Origin: Actinomycetota bacterium | GTDB taxonomy: Bacteria > Actinomycetota > Actinomycetes > Actinomycetales > Microbacteriaceae | DNA length: 21,932 nucleotides | Reading direction: 5' to 3' | Assembly: GCA_009702645.1 (NCBI GenBank) | Contig: WLHO01000001.1 | Location: forward strand, 1 to 21,932 | Part shown: piece by piece, positions 18,353 to 21,932 of the stretch | Layout of the letters: each line of letters begins with the position of its first letter | Position numbering within the stretch: position 1 is the first letter of the stretch | Position numbers and translations under genes: made by a program | Notes under the pieces: generated by a model | Seen by the model: only the letters and a program-made list of their open reading frames with translations | Told to the model about the DNA's origin: nothing | The model's database searches: none

Positions 18353-21214
18353 GTGAATCCCCAGTCAACCCAATCGCAAGACCTACTTGTCGTCAAGGGC
18401 GCAAGAGTTCACAACCTCCAAAACGTCACTGTCGAGATGCCTCGAAACTCTCTGGTGGTTTTCACAGGTCTATCCGGCTCCGGTAAATCTTCCCTGGCGT
18501 TTGACACCATTTTTGCCGAAGGCCAACGAAGATATGTGGAGTCTCTTTCTGCATACGCTAGACAGTTTCTTGGTCAAGTAGATAGGCCTGATGTCGATTT
18601 CATCGAGGGACTTTCGCCAGCTGTTTCAATCGATCAGAAATCAACAAACCGGAATCCACGATCGACAGTTGGCACAATAACTGAGATACACGACTACTTG
18701 CGACTGCTGTGGGCGCGAATTGGTGTGCCCTTCTGCTCAGAATGTGGTGAACAAATTGTCAAACAGACACCTCAGCAAATAGTCGATCAAATACTTGAAT
18801 ACCCTGAAGGAACAAAGTTCCAGGTACTTGCGGAGTTAGTAGATCAAAAGAAGGGTGAGTTTGTCGACCTTTTCAAAGACTTGATCGCGCAGGGCTACGC
18901 CAGAGCGATGGTTGATGGCGAGACAATCTCACTTGCGGAGGCCAAACCTCTAAAGAAGTCTTACAAACACGACATTGCAGTTGTAGTGGACCGCCTTGCA
19001 ATTAAATCAGGCATTTCCGGAAGGCTCACAGATTCCATCGAAACAGCTCTAAAGCTAGCTGGCGGCAAGGTCACAATTGATTTCGTTGACAAGAAAGGCG
19101 CCGACGCGAAGCGAAGTTTTTCCGAGCAGATGTCGTGCCCCAATGACCACGCTCTAGCTATTACTGAAATTGAACCTAGGACATTTTCGTTCAATGCTCC
19201 ATTTGGAGCCTGCCAGGAGTGTTCTGGCCTCGGAACCAAAATGGCCGTTGACGCTGATTTGGTTATTGGGGATGTCGAAGCATCGGTTTTAGATGGCGTA
19301 ATTCTGCCTTGGTCGACACAAGGAAAAGGGTTGTTCCACTATTTCTCCCGAATGCTTCAGGGTCTAGCTAAAGATCTTTCATTTTCTCTAAAGACTCCTT
19401 GGCAGGATCTTCCAGAAGAGGTGCAGTATGCGATTCTGCACGGTAATGATTTTGATGTTCAGGTTCGATGGAAGAATCGCTACGGACGAGAACTTCGCTA
19501 CACCACGGGATTTGAGGGTGTACTCAACTACATCGAGCGCAAGTACTTAGAATCCGAGAATGATTATTCCCGAGGAAAGTGGGCAGGATTTCTTAGAGAG
19601 ATTCCTTGCCCGGCATGTGAAGGGGCAAGACTTCGACCTGAAGTACTTGCGATTAGGGTTGCGGATACCTCAATCGCCGCCGTAGCTGCCATGAGCCTAG
19701 GGGATTGTGTTGAGTTTTTTGCCAAGCTGAAACTAGGTAAACGCGATGAGAAAATCGCCGCACAGGTTCTTCGTGAGATCCGGGCGCGATTGGATTTCCT
19801 CATGTCGGTCGGACTTGATTATCTTTCCTTAGAGCGAGCCGCGGGTTCTCTTTCAGGCGGAGAGGCCCAACGAATTCGTCTAGCTACGCAGATCGGATCA
19901 GGATTGACCGGGGTTCTTTATGTGTTGGACGAGCCTTCAATCGGCTTGCACCAGAGGGACAATAGACGCCTCATTGACACCTTGATTAAGCTAAGAGAAC
20001 TCGGGAACACGCTTGTCGTAGTTGAACACGATGAGGACACCATCAAAACCTCTGACTGGGTTGTTGACATCGGACCCGGCGCCGGCATCAACGGAGGTAG
20101 AGTCGTTCACTCTGGTACATACAAGCAGCTTCTTGCTAACAAGGATTCCATTACTGGCGATTACCTTTCGGGTCGAAAGAGCATTGCCCTGCCGAAGAAG
20201 CGTCGCCCAATTGATCCCAAACGTGTTATCTCGGTTGTGGGTGCAAAGGCTAACAATCTGAAGAATCTGACTGTGAACTTCCCGCTTGGTTCATTCATCG
20301 CAGTCACGGGGGTCAGCGGTTCAGGAAAATCTACGTTAGTCAACGACATTCTCTACAACGTTCTAGCCAATGCTCTAAACGGAGCAAAACTAGTTGCCGG
20401 CAAGCACACCAGAATCACGGGATTGTCACAGCTAGATAAGGTGGTGCACGTAGATCAGAATCCGATTGGAAGAACACCTCGTTCCAATCCAGCTACCTAC
20501 ACTGGCGTTTTCGATCACATAAGGAAGTTGTTCGCTGAAACTTCGGAGTCAAAAGCTAGGGGTTATCAGCAGGGTCGCTTTTCTTTCAACGTTAAGGGTG
20601 GTCGTTGCGAGGCCTGTAGTGGCGATGGAACCCTAAAGATTGAAATGAACTTCCTGCCAGATGTCTATGTCTCTTGTGAAACCTGCCATGGTGCCCGATA
20701 CAACCGCGAAACACTCCAGGTCAAATACAAGGGAAAGTCCATCTCTGAAGTTCTTGAGATGCCGATAGAGGAGGCAGCAACGTTCTTTGAGGCCATTTCT
20801 TCCATCTCGAGGTATCTAACAACTTTGGTTGATGTAGGTCTTGGCTACGTACGGCTCGGCCAGTCGGCAACTACTCTTTCCGGTGGTGAAGCGCAGCGTG
20901 TGAAACTTGCAACCGAGTTGCAACGCAGATCAACGGGCAAGACTGTTTACGTTCTGGACGAACCCACAACAGGGTTGCATTTCGAGGATGTAAGAAAGTT
21001 GCTTCTGGTTCTGAACTCTCTGGTTGATAAGGGCAACACAGTCATTGTTATTGAACATAATTTGGATGTAATCAAATCCGCCGACTGGCTTCTTGACTTA
21101 GGGCCTGAAGGTGGATTCAGAGGGGGAGAACTAGTAGCCGAAGGTACTCCAGAACAGGTTGCAAAGAACAAGGCAAGCTTTACAGGAGCGTTCCTAAAGG
21201 AGATTCTGAAGTAG
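18353..21214 (+). CDS. uvrA: UvrABC excinuclease subunit A
   Basis: UvrA is the ATPase that scans DNA for bulky lesions as a dimer and delivers UvrB. The product is 953 residues with two ABC ATPase modules. The first Walker A is GLSGSGKSS with Lys45, and its signature is [14 protein letters not shown] followed by [13 protein letters not shown]. The second Walker A is GVSGSGKST with Lys659, with [14 protein letters not shown] and [13 protein letters not shown]. The C-terminal zinc finger is Cys752, Cys755, Cys775 and Cys778 (C-x2-C-x19-C-x2-C). The first zinc module has Cys262, Cys287 and Cys290, but CPNDH replaces the second Cys, with His266 the possible fourth ligand; I recall the same pattern in other actinobacteria. 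It starts at GTG just after TAGGCT. The stop abuts the uvrC ATG. Confidence 0.98.
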   Translation: MNPQSTQSQDLLVVKGARVHNLQNVTVEMPRNSLVVFTGLSGSGKSSLAFDTIFAEGQRRYVESLSAYARQFLGQVDRPDVDFIEGLSPAVSIDQKSTNRNPRSTVGTITEIHDYLRLLWARIGVPFCSECGEQIVKQTPQQIVDQILEYPEGTKFQVLAELVDQKKGEFVDLFKDLIAQGYARAMVDGETISLAEAKPLKKSYKHDIAVVVDRLAIKSGISGRLTDSIETALKLAGGKVTIDFVDKKGADAKRSFSEQMSCPNDHALAITEIEPRTFSFNAPFGACQECSGLGTKMAVDADLVIGDVEASVLDGVILPWSTQGKGLFHYFSRMLQGLAKDLSFSLKTPWQDLPEEVQYAILHGNDFDVQVRWKNRYGRELRYTTGFEGVLNYIERKYLESENDYSRGKWAGFLREIPCPACEGARLRPEVLAIRVADTSIAAVAAMSLGDCVEFFAKLKLGKRDEKIAAQVLREIRARLDFLMSVGLDYLSLERAAGSLSGGEAQRIRLATQIGSGLTGVLYVLDEPSIGLHQRDNRRLIDTLIKLRELGNTLVVVEHDEDTIKTSDWVVDIGPGAGINGGRVVHSGTYKQLLANKDSITGDYLSGRKSIALPKKRRPIDPKRVISVVGAKANNLKNLTVNFPLGSFIAVTGVSGSGKSTLVNDILYNVLANALNGAKLVAGKHTRITGLSQLDKVVHVDQNPIGRTPRSNPATYTGVFDHIRKLFAETSESKARGYQQGRFSFNVKGGRCEACSGDGTLKIEMNFLPDVYVSCETCHGARYNRETLQVKYKGKSISEVLEMPIEEAATFFEAISSISRYLTTLVDVGLGYVRLGQSATTLSGGEAQRVKLATELQRRSTGKTVYVLDEPTTGLHFEDVRKLLLVLNSLVDKGNTVIVIEHNLDVIKSADWLLDLGPEGGFRGGELVAEGTPEQVAKNKASFTGAFLKEILK

Positions 21215-21932
21215 ATGGCCAACGATCTGTCTTTTCGGCCGAAGACATCAGAAATTCCAACCCGCCCAGGCGTCTATCGCTTTTACGACCAGAACCGAAG
21301 GGTTATATACGTTGGCAAGGCTAAAAACCTTAGAGCTCGACTACAAAGCTACTTTGCCCCGGTTGACTCTCTGCATGAGCGAACCAAGCGGATGGTCTTG
21401 TCTGCAACAGATGTTGATTGGACGATCGTAAAAACTGAGTTCGAAGCTCTCCAGCTGGAGTACACCTGGATCAAAGAATTCAATCCTCCTTTCAACATCC
21501 GATTCAAGGATGACAAGTCATATCCATACTTAGCAGTTTCGCTATCGGACAAAATGCCCAGAGTGTTCATTACGCGTAATCGTGATTTGAAGGGCGTTAA
21601 GTACTTTGGCCCGTATACACAGGCCTGGGCTATTCGCCAGACTCTCGATACCCTCCTTAAGGTTTATCCGATTCGTTCATGCTCATCAGGTGTGTTTAAT
21701 GCAGCCAAAAGAGCAAACCGGCCATGTTTGCTTGCCGACATAGGTAAGTGCGCGGCCCCATGCGTTGGGCGAGTGAACCAAGACGAACATCTTTCAACTG
21801 CCAAGGAGCTCGTGAATTTCATGAGCGGTATGGACCCAAAGCAAGTTGAGATACTCCAGGAGCGAATGGAGAGGGCTTCTGAAGCTCAAAACTATGAACT
21901 TGCTGCACGTCTTCGAGACAACATAGGGGCCC
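21215..21932 (+). CDS. uvrC: UvrABC excinuclease subunit C, 5' part (partial)
   Basis: UvrC makes both incisions flanking the lesion after joining the UvrB-DNA complex. About 239 N-terminal residues are visible; the family is about 600-650, so the C-terminal RNase H-like nuclease and HhH domains lie beyond the window. The GIY-YIG nuclease domain is at residues 15-95 or so: [10 protein letters not shown], then [18 protein letters not shown], and [20 protein letters not shown]. The cysteine-containing block [20 protein letters not shown] follows. The UVR motif that contacts UvrB begins near residue 208 ([20 protein letters not shown]) and is cut by the window end. The ATG follows the uvrA stop with no gap (TAGATG). 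AAAGGAG ends 12 nt upstream, within the last uvrA codons, so uvrA and uvrC form one operon. Confidence 0.97.
   Translation, partial: MANDLSFRPKTSEIPTRPGVYRFYDQNRRVIYVGKAKNLRARLQSYFAPVDSLHERTKRMVLSATDVDWTIVKTEFEALQLEYTWIKEFNPPFNIRFKDDKSYPYLAVSLSDKMPRVFITRNRDLKGVKYFGPYTQAWAIRQTLDTLLKVYPIRSCSSGVFNAAKRANRPCLLADIGKCAAPCVGRVNQDEHLSTAKELVNFMSGMDPKQVEILQERMERASEAQNYELAARLRDNIGA

Noticed and set aside
1..21932. CRISPR arrays, insertion sequences, toxin-antitoxin pairs, biosynthetic clusters or an undescribed system.
   Set aside because: Nearly every base is accounted for by well-known housekeeping genes; no repeats, transposases or unknown conserved genes were found.

Overview
The window looks like a housekeeping stretch of a low- to mid-GC actinobacterium. 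It most resembles a small-genome freshwater or marine member of the Microbacteriaceae (Luna-type, such as Rhodoluna or Aquiluna). That placement is inferred from the gene order (trpBA-lgt-gltBD-pyk ... polA-rpsA-coaE-uvrB-uvrA-uvrC), actinobacterial protein signatures, an ANTAR response regulator next to pyk and polA, and apparently leaderless genes with a TAnnnT box 6-7 nt before the start codon. No alignment could be run, so the genus is not settled. Coding density is very high: no gap between genes exceeds about 150 bp, and there are no mobile elements, CRISPR arrays, prophage remnants or broken genes.

Positions 1-2472 hold the end of a tryptophan operon. The 3' part of trpB overlaps trpA by one base (TGATG), and trpA overlaps lgt, which encodes the prolipoprotein diacylglyceryl transferase, by four bases (GTGA). 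After 106 bp, gltB and gltD (2579-8588, overlapping by 8 bp) encode the two subunits of NADPH glutamate synthase. Pyruvate kinase (pyk) follows 35 bp later on the same strand.

Positions 10046-11268 are the only part with strand changes. A tRNA-Leu(CAA) lies on the minus strand and converges on pyk. A PdtaR-like ANTAR response regulator (+) is divergent from the tRNA. A hotdog thioesterase (-) converges on the regulator with no base between the two stop codons. The thioesterase is in turn divergent from polA across 53 bp.

Positions 11269-21932 hold DNA polymerase I, ribosomal protein S1 (rpsA, with a structured leader and a strong intrinsic terminator after it), dephospho-CoA kinase (coaE), then uvrB, uvrA and the 5' part of uvrC. 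All three subunits of the UvrABC excinuclease are therefore contiguous, with the gap-filling polymerase PolA close upstream. polA, coaE and uvrA all have a TAGGCT box just before their start codons.

I found no previously undescribed system. The observations most worth following are the leaderless promoter pattern, the structured rpsA leader, and the palindrome that supplies both stop codons of the convergent regulator/thioesterase pair.
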